Shown here: positions 23,231-34,536 of the stretch, one piece after another
How the letters are laid out: every line of letters starts with the position of its first letter
How positions within the stretch are numbered: position 1 is the stretch's first letter
NCBI RefSeq assembly: GCF_030272615.1
Contig: NC_081414.1
Coordinates: 916,001,648-916,059,647 of the forward strand
Reading direction: 5' to 3'
Source: Cryptomeria japonica
Taxonomy: Eukaryota; Streptophyta; Pinopsida; Cupressales; Cupressaceae
DNA length: 58,000 bases
Position numbers and translations under genes: made by a program
The notes under the pieces: model-generated
What the model was told of the DNA's origin: nothing
Seen by the model: only the letters and a program-made list of their open reading frames with translations
Databases searched by the model: none

Positions 23231-24440
23231 TTAGATGCATGCTATTGATGGGTTCCTTGAGTTGATCCCCATCTTGTGTTGATAGTTGATATGCTCCTGA
23301 CCCAAATACTATTGTGACCACAAACGGACCTAACTAGTTTGCTTCAAATTTTCCTTTCTTTTCTCGATCTAACTGGTTTTGTGGATTTTCCTTTAGTACT
23401 AGTTCCCCAACTTGAAAGACTCATGCTTTGACCCTATGATTATAACTCTGACACATTCTTTGTTGATATACCTTTAAATAATCAAAGGCATTTTGTCTTC
23501 GTTCATGGATCAATTCTAACACTTGCAGCCTAGATACTCATTGTTCTTCATCTGGGATAAGACCTTTTAATGATACTCATAGAGAAGGTATCTCTACTTC
23601 TATTGGTAGTATTGCTTCTAATACATAAACAAGAGAGAAAGGTGTGGCACCTATTGGCGTGTGAATAATGGTATAGAATGCCCATAGAGTAGGGTTTAAT
23701 TAAATATGCCAATCTCTTCCAGCATCATTCACTGTCTTTTTGAGGAATTTCAAAATAGTTTTGTTGGATGCTTCTTCTTGCCCATTCCCTTGTGGATAGT
23801 AGGGTGTGGAAAATATGTGTTGGATCTTGAATTTCTCACATAGCTCTTATACATCTTGATTCTTGAACGGTCGCCCTTTATCGGTGATAATGGTCATGGG
23901 TATTCCATAGCGACATATGATGTAGTTCAAGATAAATGCAACAATTTTTTTTCCTGTTATATTTGTGAGAGGTACTGCCTCAATCCATTTTGTGAAATAT
24001 TTTGTAGCTACAAGGATGAATTTGTGACCATTGGACCAAGAAGGATTTATCTTTCCTACTAGATCAAGACCCCATTGGCAGAAAGGCCAAGATGTTGCCA
24101 AAGCATGAAGTTCTTGTGCTAGTGCATGAATCAAATTCCCATGGATCTGACATTGTTTGCATGTTCTAGCTATCTCAAAAGAATCTCGTTCCATAGTTGG
24201 CCAATAATAGCCCAAGCGTATGAGTTTTTTCAAAATAGTAAGACCCCCTGAATGAGTGCCAAAAATGTCATTATGGACTTCATTTAAGGCCTTCTCAGAT
24301 TCTTCTTGTTCGAGACATCTTAAAAGAGTACCATCCAGACCTCATTTAAATAGGGTTTTTGTGACAAGAGTAAAATGGGAGGATTGGTGAATAAAGTTCC
24401 TCTTTTGGTTCTTTGATAAATTGGGAGGTAGGGTGTTGTC
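23231..24440 (-). pseudogene. Element B integrase (broken)
   Basis: The zinc-binding part (24420-24160) has EVHNDIFGTHSGGLTILKKL, GYYWPTMERDSFEIA and CKQCQIHG (HHCC type). The core shows WPFCQWGLDLVGKI (first Asp), KYFTKWIEAVPL, IITDKGRPFKNQDV (second Asp) and STPYYPQGNGQEEASNK (Glu). The C-terminus (about 23440-23240) has FQVGELVLKENPQNQ, LGPFVVTIVFGSGAYQLS and INSMHLKNFYV. Stops lie near 23849, 23702, 23536 and 23437. Catalytic residues are present although the reading frame is not. Confidence 0.85.
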
Positions 24441-25500
24441 TTTTAGGTTGTGTAAGGTTGGCCATAGCGGGAGAAATTATGCCCAACAAGGTGACAGATA
24501 GTTTGGGAATCAAGACAATTATGAGCAATGTAAAACAACTCTTCCACCAGGAATTCATAATGCTCTTGATTTTCTTGTGTCTGAAGTAGAGAAGCAAGTA
24601 TTGCCATGGCATCTGCTGCTTTGTTGTCATTCCTTGGAATTTGCTCAAAAGTTATTTCTACAAAATACTTCTTGAAATCATCTACCATTTTTTTTTAAGG
24701 CTTTAATTTGTCATCCTTTGTTTGGTAATTCTCATTAATTTGATTGATGATGAGCTGAGAGTCCCCAAAGACTTGAATTTGTGTAATGTTCCATTCTACA
24801 GCCATTTTGATACCTGTAACCAAAGCTTCATATTCTACTGTGTTGTTGGTGCACGGGAAGCTTAATTTTTATGCTTTCGGAATTGTATGACCTTGTGGTG
24901 TGATGAATATAATACCTACTCCTAATCCATGTTGTGTATATGAACCATCAAAATATAATTGCCATGTTTTTGTGGTGACTGTTAGGATATTAGCATCGGG
25001 AAATTCAATTTGCAAAGGATGATCATCTTGAAGCGGTGCCTCAGCTAGTTGGTCTATAATGACTTGTCCTTTGATAGCTTTTCTATCTACATGCTCAACA
25101 TCAAACTCACCTAGAATTATGATCCATTTTGCTAGTCGTCCTGTCAATTTTGCCTTGCTGAGCAAATACTTCAATGGATTGATTTTAGTTATCAACTTGA
25201 TGGAGTGAGATAGTAGATAGTGTCTTAATTTTTGAGAAGCAAAAACTACCACCAAGCATGCTTTTTCTATTGGGGAATAGTTGAGCTCGTATCCCACTAG
25301 TGTTCTGCTGATGTAGTATATGGCCCGCTCTTTTGCTTCATTATCATGTTGTGTGAGCAGAACTCCTAATGATACTTCAGTGGTTGATACATAGAGTAAT
25401 AACAGCTTTCCTAGAATTGGTGACATTACAATGGGTGGTTGCATGAGATATGCCTTGATCTTGTTGAATGCATCCTCACATTGATGGTCCCACTTGAAAT
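24441..25500 (-). pseudogene. Element B dual RNase H
   Basis: 25444-24869 is open and runs from the RT connection (VMSPILGKLLLLYVS) through the first RNase H (AIYYISRTLVGYELNYSPIE; LRHYLLSH) into the second archaeal-like RNase H (WQLYFDGSYTQHGLGVGI; FITPQGHTIPKA). This continues after one stop as EYEALVTGIKMAVEW and VFGDSQLIINQ, ending FEQIPRNDNKAADAMA near 24610. Two RNase H modules in this order are characteristic of the Tat lineage. Confidence 0.85.
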
Positions 25501-26400
25501 GAACATTTTATGCAATAGATGAGTAAATGGTTGACATTTATTTGCTAATTGAGCAACAACTCTTTTGATTGACTAGAGTCTTCCTTGGAGTGATTTGAGT
25601 TGACTTATATTCTTGGGAGATGCCATTTCCATGATTGCTTTGACCTTAGCTGGATCTACTTCGATACCTCTAGCTGAAACAATGTATCCCAATAGCTTTC
25701 CTGAAGTGACACCAAAGGCACATTTCTTAGGATTTAGCCGTAGCTTGCACTATTCTAACCAGTCAAAGATCTTTACCAGTATCTCTATATGTTCTTCTCT
25801 ATTGTATGATTTGGCCAAGATGTCATCCACATAGTCTTCCATGAATGTATGCATCATGTCATGGAATATCGTTGTCATAGCTCTCTGATATGTGGCACAT
25901 GCGTTCTTTAGTCCAAAAGGCATGACATTCCAGTAGAAAGTACCCCACGGACATGTGAAAGTTGTCTTTTCTTGATCTTTAGGTGCTATTTTAATCTGAT
26001 TGTATCTGGAGAAACCATCCATTAGAGAAAACATGGAGTGTCTAGCTGTTAAATCTACAATGATGTCAATGTTAGGCAAAGGAAAGTCATCCTTTGGACA
26101 TGCATTATTAAGATCTCTGAAGTCTGTGCATACTCTGATACTTTTGTCTGGTTTTGAAATAGGAATGATGTTTGATACCCATTGAGGATATGCTATAGGT
26201 CTGATGAATCCTACATCTAGTAATTTCTTTAGTTTTGCTTTGACCAAGAGAGAGATATGTGGATGCATCTTTCTTAATTTATGTTTGACTGGTTTGGCTC
26301 CTAGACTGACATTTAAGTGATGCATAATAAGCTCTAGATCCAATCTTGGCATGTCTGCATATGACCAAGAAAAATTGATTTGTCATCGTTTGAAGAATTC
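25501..26400 (-). pseudogene. Element B reverse transcriptase
   Basis: An open 200-residue stretch from 26352 begins MPRLDLELIMHHLNVSLG. It contains VKAKLKKLLDVGFIRPI, VCTDFRDLNNACPKDDFPLP, SLMDGFSRYNQI, CPWGTFYWNVMPFGLKNA and EDYVDDILAK (catalytic YVDD at 25822-25833). After a stop at about 25750 it continues LRLNPKKCAFGV and RGIEVDPAKVKAIMEM, then SLQGRL. A frame change near 25505 separates it from the RNase H region. Catalytic residues are intact. Confidence 0.88.
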
Positions 26401-27480
26401 CATATATTGTTTCCTTTCTTCTTCTGATAGAGAAGTTGTTGGATGTAGGATCTTTGGTTGCTCTGTTGTCCCAATGTTAACTACCTCTGTTGGTTCGATC
26501 AAAATTGATGACCTTTCTTGATAGTACTAAGGTAAAGTGTCAAATCTCCCATCTTCCGGTGCCTCGAGGAGGTTTTCACCACTAGATGTGTCCTTTCTTT
26601 TTACTTTTTCCTGATCTAATGTTGCCAAGAAATGGTTTTCAACATTGGACTTGATATTTTTTTCTTTATTTTCCTTTTTGTGACTAGGAGATTTGGCACC
26701 CACTTGACTGGAAGATGCGTTGCTGAAATTCCTAGTGGAAGTTGTTGTGGGTTTGATTGCATTAAGATATACGGATATGGAATGGTCATTCGGAAAGGTA
26801 TCAATGGCAGTATGTCCTTCATTTTCCCAATCAATAAGTTTGGGGTGGATTAGAGGTAGGGGGTCATCAGATTAAGATGTTTTGAGAGTATTTAGGGTCA
26901 TGATTGAGCCATCACAGTTTTTGATATGTATGTCAATGTCTAGAATGGTACCCTCATCAGAATGACATTGCACAACAAGTTCTTGATCGTCCTCAATTAA
27001 GTTCAAGTCAACTGAATGTGATTCTAATTCAAGTGAACTAGTTCCTAACGTTTGCCCTGCATACGTGTGAACTACATCAACTCCTACATCTTCTTCAAAG
27101 CAATTTTCTTTAGCTAATTCTTCAAAATGATAGGAATCCCATTCCGTCAGAATTTGTCTCACTTGTAGCTTGCAATCTACAAATTTGTTCTTATAGCTTT
27201 TAATGTGTTTCTTTTGTTTGTCTTTCTATATCTTTTCTTCTTTCATATTCAACTTCTTCTGGGCTGAGATTGAGTTATGTCAACTTTGCTATCAGCTCTC
27301 CTTGACTTGTATTAGCTTCTTTCTTGTTTTGATTGAGAGTTAATGCTTCTTGGAAGGTATCGTTGGTTTGTTTCTCTTGTTGATTATGAGATATCTTCTT
27401 TTGCCATTTCATGTTTGTTTGTGCTTGTTACTTGGCAGATGCTTCTTCCCTTTCAATTGCAAGTTGTTCTTGTCTATTTT
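26401..27480 (-). pseudogene. Element B acidic linker upstream of RT
   Basis: An acidic, rapidly changing region between the G-patch and RT. The open piece 27162-26872 (MRQILTEWDSYHFEEL...LNLIEDDQELVVQC) has no recognised domain. Z has an equally acidic linker at 45700-46600. Several stops. Confidence 0.5.
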
Positions 27481-27803
27481 CATATTATTCTTGTTGTTGG
27501 TTAGAAAATGTATCTTCTAGTAGAGTAACTTGTCCATACCCTAAGCCTGCTTTATCTGTGGCCTACTGGGTATGAGGTTGGATAGTTTTTTCTTTTTCCT
27601 ATAGGACCTATTCCAGTCTATCCCATTTTTTGCAGAATGTTAAATCCTTTTCCATGCTTTTCAGTGGGTATTCTGACATTGTTGATCTTTGTTTGGACTT
27701 CTTCATCTTTGTATAGCCACTGTAGCACATCTTTGTCTTTTATTTCCTCCAATAAGGTTCCAACACTAACAAATGCTCTATCAAATATTGGAAGATGTTT
27801 CAC
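27481..27803 (-). pseudogene. Element B G-patch-like domain
   Basis: The minus strand reads LQWLYKDEEVQTKI, EKHGKGFNILQKMG, a TAG stop where Trp is expected, then TGIGPIGKRKK. After a one-base shift it continues TIQPHTQ*ATDKAGLGYGQ. The pattern GFxxLxKMGW...GxG...GxGLGYG is the G-patch consensus. It lies between protease and RT, as in Z and A. Betaretroviruses also carry a G-patch at the end of their protease. Confidence 0.65.
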
Positions 27804-28664
27804 AATTGGTTGTTGTTTAGAGTTTGATGGTTTTCCATAGGATTTAGGAGAAAGTGGTATTTGGGATATTGAATATTCTCCATTCCCTCGATCTCTTAGC
27901 TACATTTTTTCCATACTTGACAAAGTTGAGGCAAATGATTTTTCTTTGATTTGTGTATTTGAAGATGATGCCTCCCTGTTATGAGGAACAATGACTTCTT
28001 GAGCTAGTTTGAGATTAGTACAATGCTGAAATGGATTTGAATCTACCGAGATCAAGATTTCCTGCCCATTGTAGGGAAACTTTAGGCATTATTGATATGT
28101 GGATGGAATAGCTTGTATGTCATGTATCTAGGGTCTTCCCAGGAGTATGTTATATGATAAGTCCAAGTCTAGAACTTGGCATGTTGTATCTTTCTACAAA
28201 GGTCCCACTCTGATGGGTAATATCACAATTACTTTAGAGGAACATTCCTCTTCATCATATGCTTTGATGGTGATCTTTTTCTAGGGATCAACTGCATCTT
28301 ATGAATAACTTAGAGAATGGACAAGACTCAATGAGAAAATATTTAAGCCAACTCCACCATCTATTAGGACACGTTTAATGTGCGTCTTGTGAATGAGGAC
28401 TTCAATATGAAAGGGAGTGTTATGGGGATGTTGCAAGGACATGTCATCTTCTTCGGTAAATGATAAGCGGTGAGGGGTTGTGAGATGTCCCACCATGGTT
28501 TGGAATTGATATATATCAAAATCTTTAGATACTATTGTATCAATTAATGCTCTTTCTATAATTTATTTGTGTGCAGGTGAAATCTTTAAAAGTTCCAAGA
28601 TGGATATTTGTGTGGGTGTTTTGTATAATTGATCCACTAGATTGTATTGTTTGGTAGTGGATGG
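27804..28664 (-). pseudogene. Element B aspartic protease and end of gag
   Basis: 28664-28565 holds the end of gag (TKQYNLVDQLYKTPTQISI, then LELLKISPAHK). 28496-28299 holds MVGHLTTPHRLSFTEEDD and KTHIKRVLIDGGVGLNIFS, with catalytic Asp codon 28359-28361. Downstream, about 28290-28020, are remnants of the D/E-rich strand and a GRP(W)IHD-like block. Homologous to Z 44500-45290. The copia element cut the gene at 28664/36005, inside gag. Confidence 0.8.
28660..28664. repeat. Copia target site duplication, left copy (GATGG)
   Basis: GATGG lies directly before the 5' LTR and is repeated exactly after the 3' LTR at 36005-36009. This is proof of a single clean insertion into B. Confidence 0.95.
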
Positions 28665-30126
28665 TGTTGGCATTATGTGAACTGGTATGAGGACATGATG
28701 ACATTGTATGTTGTCATTGATGTCAATATGATGAAGAGGAGAGAACAAGTATATGTGAGAACTGGTATAACACTGTGAACTGACATTTATGCCAAAGTGA
28801 AGCAGTGTGTTTGTTCAAGGTGAACCGGCATGTGGTTATGGGAACCGGTACATAGAAGCTTTGTATGAATATCGGTTGGTAGTCTCAACATCAGGGTTTC
28901 TAGTTGAAGTGCTTCAAGCCTGTATGACTCAACTGGTGACTTTGTGTGATGAGTTAGCATTGTAATGAAGAACAAATCATGTTACCACATCAGCCTTATG
29001 CACGTGAAGGATCTTGCATGAAGGAGATTGTTCCTATCTACCTCGGGAATGTGAGAAGTTTGTAAATAGTGATAACGTGTGATGGGTTATCAACTGCCAT
29101 GAAATCGGTGGAAATCGAATGATGAAGAATGTCTTGAGATTGGATCAAGACTGTTGCATTTAATGCAGTGTGCTCAACGGTCAGGATTGAACCATTTGAA
29201 TTACTTAACCTAACAGGTTTAGGGTTTAGGGTTTATGCTACTGACCTATATATTTCCTATAAGGTCGATGTTGTGTTTCATTCTAAAGTTGTTGGAAAAA
29301 GTTGTGTGTGTATATCCAAGTGAAGTGATACGTGATTCTTTCCATACCGGATGAGATAAGAGGATTGATTCCTGCATTGTGTGTGTGCAGAAGAAAGGAA
29401 CTTAAGCGGATCTGCATTGGCATTGAGTGCTATTACCAGATCATTGTAATACCTGTTGATCTCTAACCACTTCAACAGTTTGGAAATCCCCTAACAGGGT
29501 AGCTTTAACCAGCTTACTGTAAATCCTTTAACAGGGTGACTCAAAACCATTGAGTTCTTGAAATCCTCTAACAAGGTAACCTTTGACATGGTTTAACCCT
29601 TAACCAAGTGATCCCTAATAGGATCGGTTCCTAACAGAACCTATTGTATTAGTCTTTAACCGAACAAGGCTCCTAATAGAGCGAACTTCTAAAGAGTTCA
29701 AAAACAGCTTGTGGGTATTCATCCCCATCGTGGTTTTTCCCAGTTGGGTTTCCACATGAAAAAATCTGTGTGTCATGTGTGGTGATATTCTTGTGATGGT
29801 TTGAGTGATTTGTGTCTAAAGGTAAATCATGTCGATCTAGCTATTTATATATTTTTTTATGATAGATTACCTGTTCATGCACTAGGGTGAAATGGAAATG
29901 AAGTATTAGAATGTATTAAAAGATAAGTGTCAACCGGTTTATGCTTGTCTCAGTTATTCTAGGTTTTGTCGGTTGTACTTTGTTTAAGACCGGTGTTACT
30001 ATTTGTTTGTCAATGCACAGTGTCTGCTGACAAACTGGTTTAGGATTGTGTTTTTGTCTGTACTGATTCACCCCCCCCCCCCTCTCAGTATTGATTTGGT
30101 ACTATCCATTTATCATTGAGTTATCA
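28665..30126 (+). repeat. Copia 5' LTR (1462 bp)
   Basis: TGTTGGCATT...GTTATCA, matching 34537-36004. A likely TATA region is 'ctatatatttcctataagg' near 29246. Just upstream is 'tttagggtttagggttta', two telomere-like heptamers (telobox words). 29480-29700 has a series of short self-complementary words such as CCCTAACAGGG and CCTTTAACAGGG. A C-run occurs at 30071-30082, expanded relative to the other copy. Confidence 0.95.
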
Positions 30127-30128
30127 AT

Positions 30129-30140
30129 TGGTATCAGAGC
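30129..30140 (+). other. Copia primer binding site, initiator Met tRNA
   Basis: TGGTATCAGAGC, an exact match to the usual plant initiator-Met PBS, two bases after the LTR. Confidence 0.95.
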
Positions 30141-30197
30141 CTCCTCTAGGTCCTCTGTGTTATAAGCTTAACTGCTTGAGGTAAAGATCCTAGTCTA

Positions 30198-31090
30198 ATG
30201 ATGAAGAGAGAAGGTCCAAAGTTCAACAGAGAAAATTTCAGTATATGGAAAGATAGAATGAAGATATACATCAGAAGCATGGGTGCTCAACACTGGAGCT
30301 ATGTTGAGAATGCCTATGTTTCCCCTACCGGTACTCTCATTGATGACCAAAAGAGAGAGATGCAGGAGAATGGGAAAGTCATGGAAGCCCTAATTAGTGG
30401 TTTATCTAACATTGAGTTTATTAATGTCCAAGATAAGGTAAATCCCAAAGAGGTATGGGATACTATTGAAAATATCTATGGCGGTGATGAGCATGTAAAA
30501 CAAGCTAAGGAAGAAAGCCTTAGAGGGAAGTTTGAAGACATGCGGATGGTTGAAGGTGAGACCATTCAACAGTATGGAATAAGAATCAAAACTATTGTCA
30601 GAGATATCAAGAGTGCAGGTGGTAAAATGGAAGATTCCACTGTGGTAAGAAAAGTCTTGAGATCCTTATTACCATTCTATGCAATAAGGGTTACTGCTAT
30701 TCAGGAGTTGAGATCAATAGACAAGACTAAGGTATCCCTAGACTCCATTGCAAAGTTGACAGCCTATGAGCTAAATAGTTTTGATGGCAGTGTTCAAAAG
30801 ACTAAATCGGCTTTTAAAGCTTCTGTTGTACCATCCAAAAAAGGAAAAGAAGCTAGCACTACTAGTGAACCAAGACAGAGCAGAGAAATGGATGATGAGG
30901 AGATTCTAATGGGATTTGAAGCTCTTCTTGCCAAAAAACTTCCTAAAGGAACCAGCAAATATAGAGGTAAGCTCCCTTTGAAATGATTTTCTTGTAACTG
31001 GATAGGAAATATTGCTATAAACTGTCCTAATGGTGACAACAAGGACAAACCGGAAAGGTTCAAAAAATTCAAAGGAGGAAACCAGAGAAA
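30198..31090 (+). pseudogene. Copia gag (broken at the zinc knuckle)
   Basis: The ORF starts at 30198 with MKREGPKFNRENFSIWKDRM, the usual N-terminus of copia gag. It continues with NPKEVWDTIENIYGG and LRGKFEDMRMVEGETI, ending at a TGA at about 30985. In the same frame the next residues are FSCNWIGNIAINC. Aligned to the CX2CX4HX4C knuckle, the stop replaces the first Cys and the His has become Asn. About 260 residues plus knuckle is normal length. Gag would coat the RNA and form the particle. Confidence 0.9.
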
Positions 31091-32440
31091 CTGTTTTATG
31101 GCAGTTGATGAAGGTGTCACCGATGAGGAATCAGAAGATGAAGAGAATGAAGGCATTGTGTTTGTTGCAGTAAAGGAAGATGTGTCAGACAAGAAGGCTC
31201 TTGTCTCCCACTTTGATAATTCCAATGAGTGGATTATTGATAGTGGTTGTTCTCACTATATGACTGGTGATCGGAGCAAGTTTCTATCCTTGGAAGAGTA
31301 TGATGGTGGTGTGGTTTGCTTTGGTAATGATGCACCATGTATGGTCAAAGGTAGAGGGTCCATCTCTCTGAATGGAAAAAGCAGTGCTAACAATGTGTAT
31401 TGGGTGGAAGGTCTCAGACATAATCTATTGAGTGTTGCCCAGCTGAATGATAGTGGACTCACTCTGAAATTCAAGAATGGAGTTTGCAAAATCAAAGGAA
31501 AGAGTGGTGAATTGGTGGCCACTGGTATGCAGACCAAAGGTAACCTATTTCAGCTGAATGCAAATATAAGTACATGTCTTATGGCTAAATTTGATAATAG
31601 CTGGATATGGCGTAGGAGACTTTGCTATGTAAACTTTGATAACATTGTGGAGGCCAGTAAGATCAAGGCAGTTAGAAGGTTGTCGGTGCTAAGAAAACTG
31701 GAAAATACCTTGTGTAGAGAGTGTCAAATGGGGAAAATGTCTTCCTCAACCTTTAAAGGTAAACCTTTCACTGCTGACAATTTGCTTGATCTTGTGCATA
31801 TTGATTTGTGTGGTCCTATGAAAACTAGGAGTGTGTAGGGTGATAGGTATTTTATGATTCTCACTAATGACTGCTCAAGAATGATGTGGGTCACATTCTT
31901 GAAAGATAAGTCTGAAGCTTTTGTAAAGTTCAAAGCTTTCAAAGCATTAGTGGAGAAGGAAAGCGGCAAAAGGATCAAGTGCTTGAGAACTGATCAAGGA
32001 GGGGAATTCACTTCCGGTGAATTCAACAAGTACTATGAAGAACATGGCATCAAGAGGCAACTGTCTGTCCCCCGAACTCCATAGCAGAATGGCCTAGCAG
32101 AGAGGAATAACTGAACTATGGTTGAAGTAGCTAGAACTATGTTGATTCAAGGAGAAGTTGCTCACACCTTTTGGAGAGAAGCGGTGAGCACTGCAGTCTA
32201 CACAATGAACTGGGTACTCATCAAGAAAGGTAAGGATAAAACTCCTTATGAGTATTGGACCGGTAAGACACATGTGGTTAGCTATTTTAGAGTGTTTGGT
32301 AGCAAATGTTACATCAAGAGGAGCAAACACCAAAGAAAATTTGATGCGAAATGTGATGAGGGAATATTCCTAGGGTATTCACCAAGAGAAAAGCTCTCAA
32401 GTGTTTCAATAATAGAACTCAAAGAATTATGGAAAGCATC
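31091..32440 (+). pseudogene. Copia protease and integrase (broken)
   Basis: The protease is WIIDSGCSHYMTGD (Asp codon 31239-31241). The integrase N-terminus has lost both zinc-binding histidines (WRRRLCYVNF where WHRRLGHxNF is usual) but keeps CRECQ. The core has VHIDLCGPM, LRTDQGGEFTS and QNGLAERNN, so D, D and E are present, followed by EYWTGKTHVVSYFRVFGSKCY and GIFLGYS. In-frame stops are at 31836 (TAG), 32083 (TAG in TP*QNG, Gln expected) and 32109 (TGA, Arg expected). A one-base shift occurs near 32390. Confidence 0.92.
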
Positions 32441-34291
32441 AATGTAAGAGTTGATGAAACCTCTGAGAAAACTGAGGAAACCGACAATGACCAAGGGGTA
32501 AATGAATCAGTTGTAACCTTCTGGGAACCAGTTACCAGTCAACCAAGTACCAGTAACACTATTCCTACACCGGTAGATGTAGATGTTGATACTGATGGAG
32601 ATGAGGATGAAGAATAAAAGCAAGAGGAATCTATTAAGACCATTCCTCAGTATGTCAAGCTGAATCATGATCCTAAGCAGATCATAGGAGATAAGGATGC
32701 AAGAATCCTTACAAGAAGAAAGGTCAGAGAAAACTCATGTATGATCTCTGAATTTGAGCCTAAATCATTCAAAGAGGCACATAAAGATGAAGACTGGTTC
32801 AAGGCAATGGAAGAGGAACTTGACCAGATAGAGAGAAATAGTACATGGTCTTTGGTACCCAGACCGGAGCATAAAAATGTCATTGGTACCAAATGGGTTT
32901 TCAGAAATAAGCTGAATGAGGATGGCACAGTGATTAGAAACAAAGCCAGACTGGTGTGTAAAGGATATGCCCAAGAAAAAGGAGAAGACTATGGAGAAAC
33001 CTTTGCTCCTATAGCCAGATTGGAAGGAGTTCGTATGCTTCTTGCATATGTAGCTTTTAAAGGATTCAAAGTATATTAAATGGATGTAAAATTTGCATTC
33101 CTAAATGGTGTACTTGGAGAGGAAGTGTATATAGAGAAACCAGATGGGTTTGCCCTATCTAAAGACAGTGACATGGTGTGTAGGCTACATAAAGTCGTAT
33201 ATTGTCTAAAGCAGGCACCTAGAGCATGGTATGAATGCCTACATTCCCATCTTGTGAAGATTGGATTTGAGAGAACAAGCGAAGATAGCAATATCTACTT
33301 GAAGTCTGAAGGAGATCATATCCTGATCTCTGAGGTATTTGTTGATGATATTATCTTTGGTGGAGATGATAAGATGAGTCATGAGTTTGCAAATGAGATG
33401 AAGAAAGAGTATGAGATGTCACTCATAGGGGAGATTAAGTTCTTCATTGGACTACAGATCTAGCAGATGAAAGATGAAATCTTTATCACTCAGTCCAAGT
33501 ATGTCAAAGAGGTGTTGAAGACCTTTGGCATGGAAGATAGCAAACCGGTTGATACATTGATGGTGACCGGTTGTAAACTATCCAAAGAGGATGACTCAGC
33601 ATTGGTTGATGAGAAGGAATACTGATCAATGATTGGTAAGTTGCATTATGTAGTGCATAGCAGACCAGATGTTTCCCATGCAGTTGGCATTACTACAAGG
33701 TTCCAAAAAAGTCCAAGAGAATCCCACTTGGTTGCAGTCAAGCAAATTCCCAAGTATCTGAAGGGAACTATTGACTATAGGTTATGGTATCCATACAATA
33801 ATGATTTTAACCTAAAAGTGTTCATAGATGCTGATTGGGCTGGTAATGTAGATGACCGGAAGAGCACAACCGGTGGTTCATTCTTTCTCGGTGGTAGACG
33901 GGTCTCATGGATGAGTAAGAAGCAGATTTGTATCTCTCAGTCTACAATGGAAACAGAGTATGTTGCAGCTTTCATGAACTGCACTCAAACAATTTGGATG
34001 AAGCATGTATTAAATGGCTTCAAAGTTCCTGTATCTGAACTGGTAAGCATATTTTGTGATAACACAAGTGCTATCAATATTTCAAAGAATCTAGTTTTAC
34101 ATTCTAGAACCAAGTACTTTGAGCTTAAGTATCATTTCTTGAGGGAAAAGGTTCAAAACAAAGAGATTGCACTGGAACATGTTTCCAGTAAGAAGCAGTT
34201 AGCAGACATATTCACAAAGCCTCTCCCAAAGGCTACATTTATGTACTTAAGAGGTGAATTAGGGGTGGTGCCCCTTCAAGAGGTAAACTAA
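32441..34291 (+). pseudogene. Copia reverse transcriptase and RNase H (broken)
   Basis: The IN-RT linker is acidic (DVDVDTDGDEDEE). RT has STWSLVPRP, IGTKWVFRNKLNEDG, ARLVCKGYAQEKGEDYGETF, then VY*MDVKFAFLNG, where TAA replaces Gln. LHKVVYCLKQAPRAWYE and FVDDIIFGG (catalytic FVDD at 33338-33349) follow. RNase H has FIDADWAGNVDDRKSTTGG, STMETEYVA and CDNTSAINI, ending KQLADIFTKPLP and the normal copia C-terminus. Stops are at 32616, 33079, 33462 and 33622. Catalytic residues are otherwise intact. Confidence 0.93.
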
Positions 34292-34524
34292 AAGTATATG
34301 ATCCACATCAGTCAAGTATTGCATAGTCAAATTTTTCTTCAGGATTGATGTGTTGAAGGATGCTACTCCTCAGGGGGAGCAACATAATGGAATAGGGAAG
34401 CTTATGACCCCACTTTGGCATTGTTGTCAAAGGGGGAGAAGAAGAGAAGGGAAGAAGATATCTGCAAAAATTGGGGGAGAAGATGTGAAGCGGAGAGATA
34501 TCTTTGTATATTGTCATCAATGCC
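34292..34524 (+). other. Copia 3' untranslated stretch
   Basis: A short region after RNase H with several purine blocks ('cagggggagca', 'aaagggggagaagaagagaagg', 'gggggaga') before the final polypurine tract. These could be extra plus-strand initiation sites. Confidence 0.6.
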
Positions 34525-34535
34525 AAAGGGGGAGA
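34525..34535 (+). other. Copia polypurine tract
   Basis: AAAGGGGGAGA, one base before the 3' LTR start. Standard position and composition. Confidence 0.9.
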
Positions 34536-34536
34536 T

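Noticed and set aside
29210-29236. Interstitial telomere
   Set aside because: Only two to three heptamers in an LTR promoter; better read as telobox-like words.
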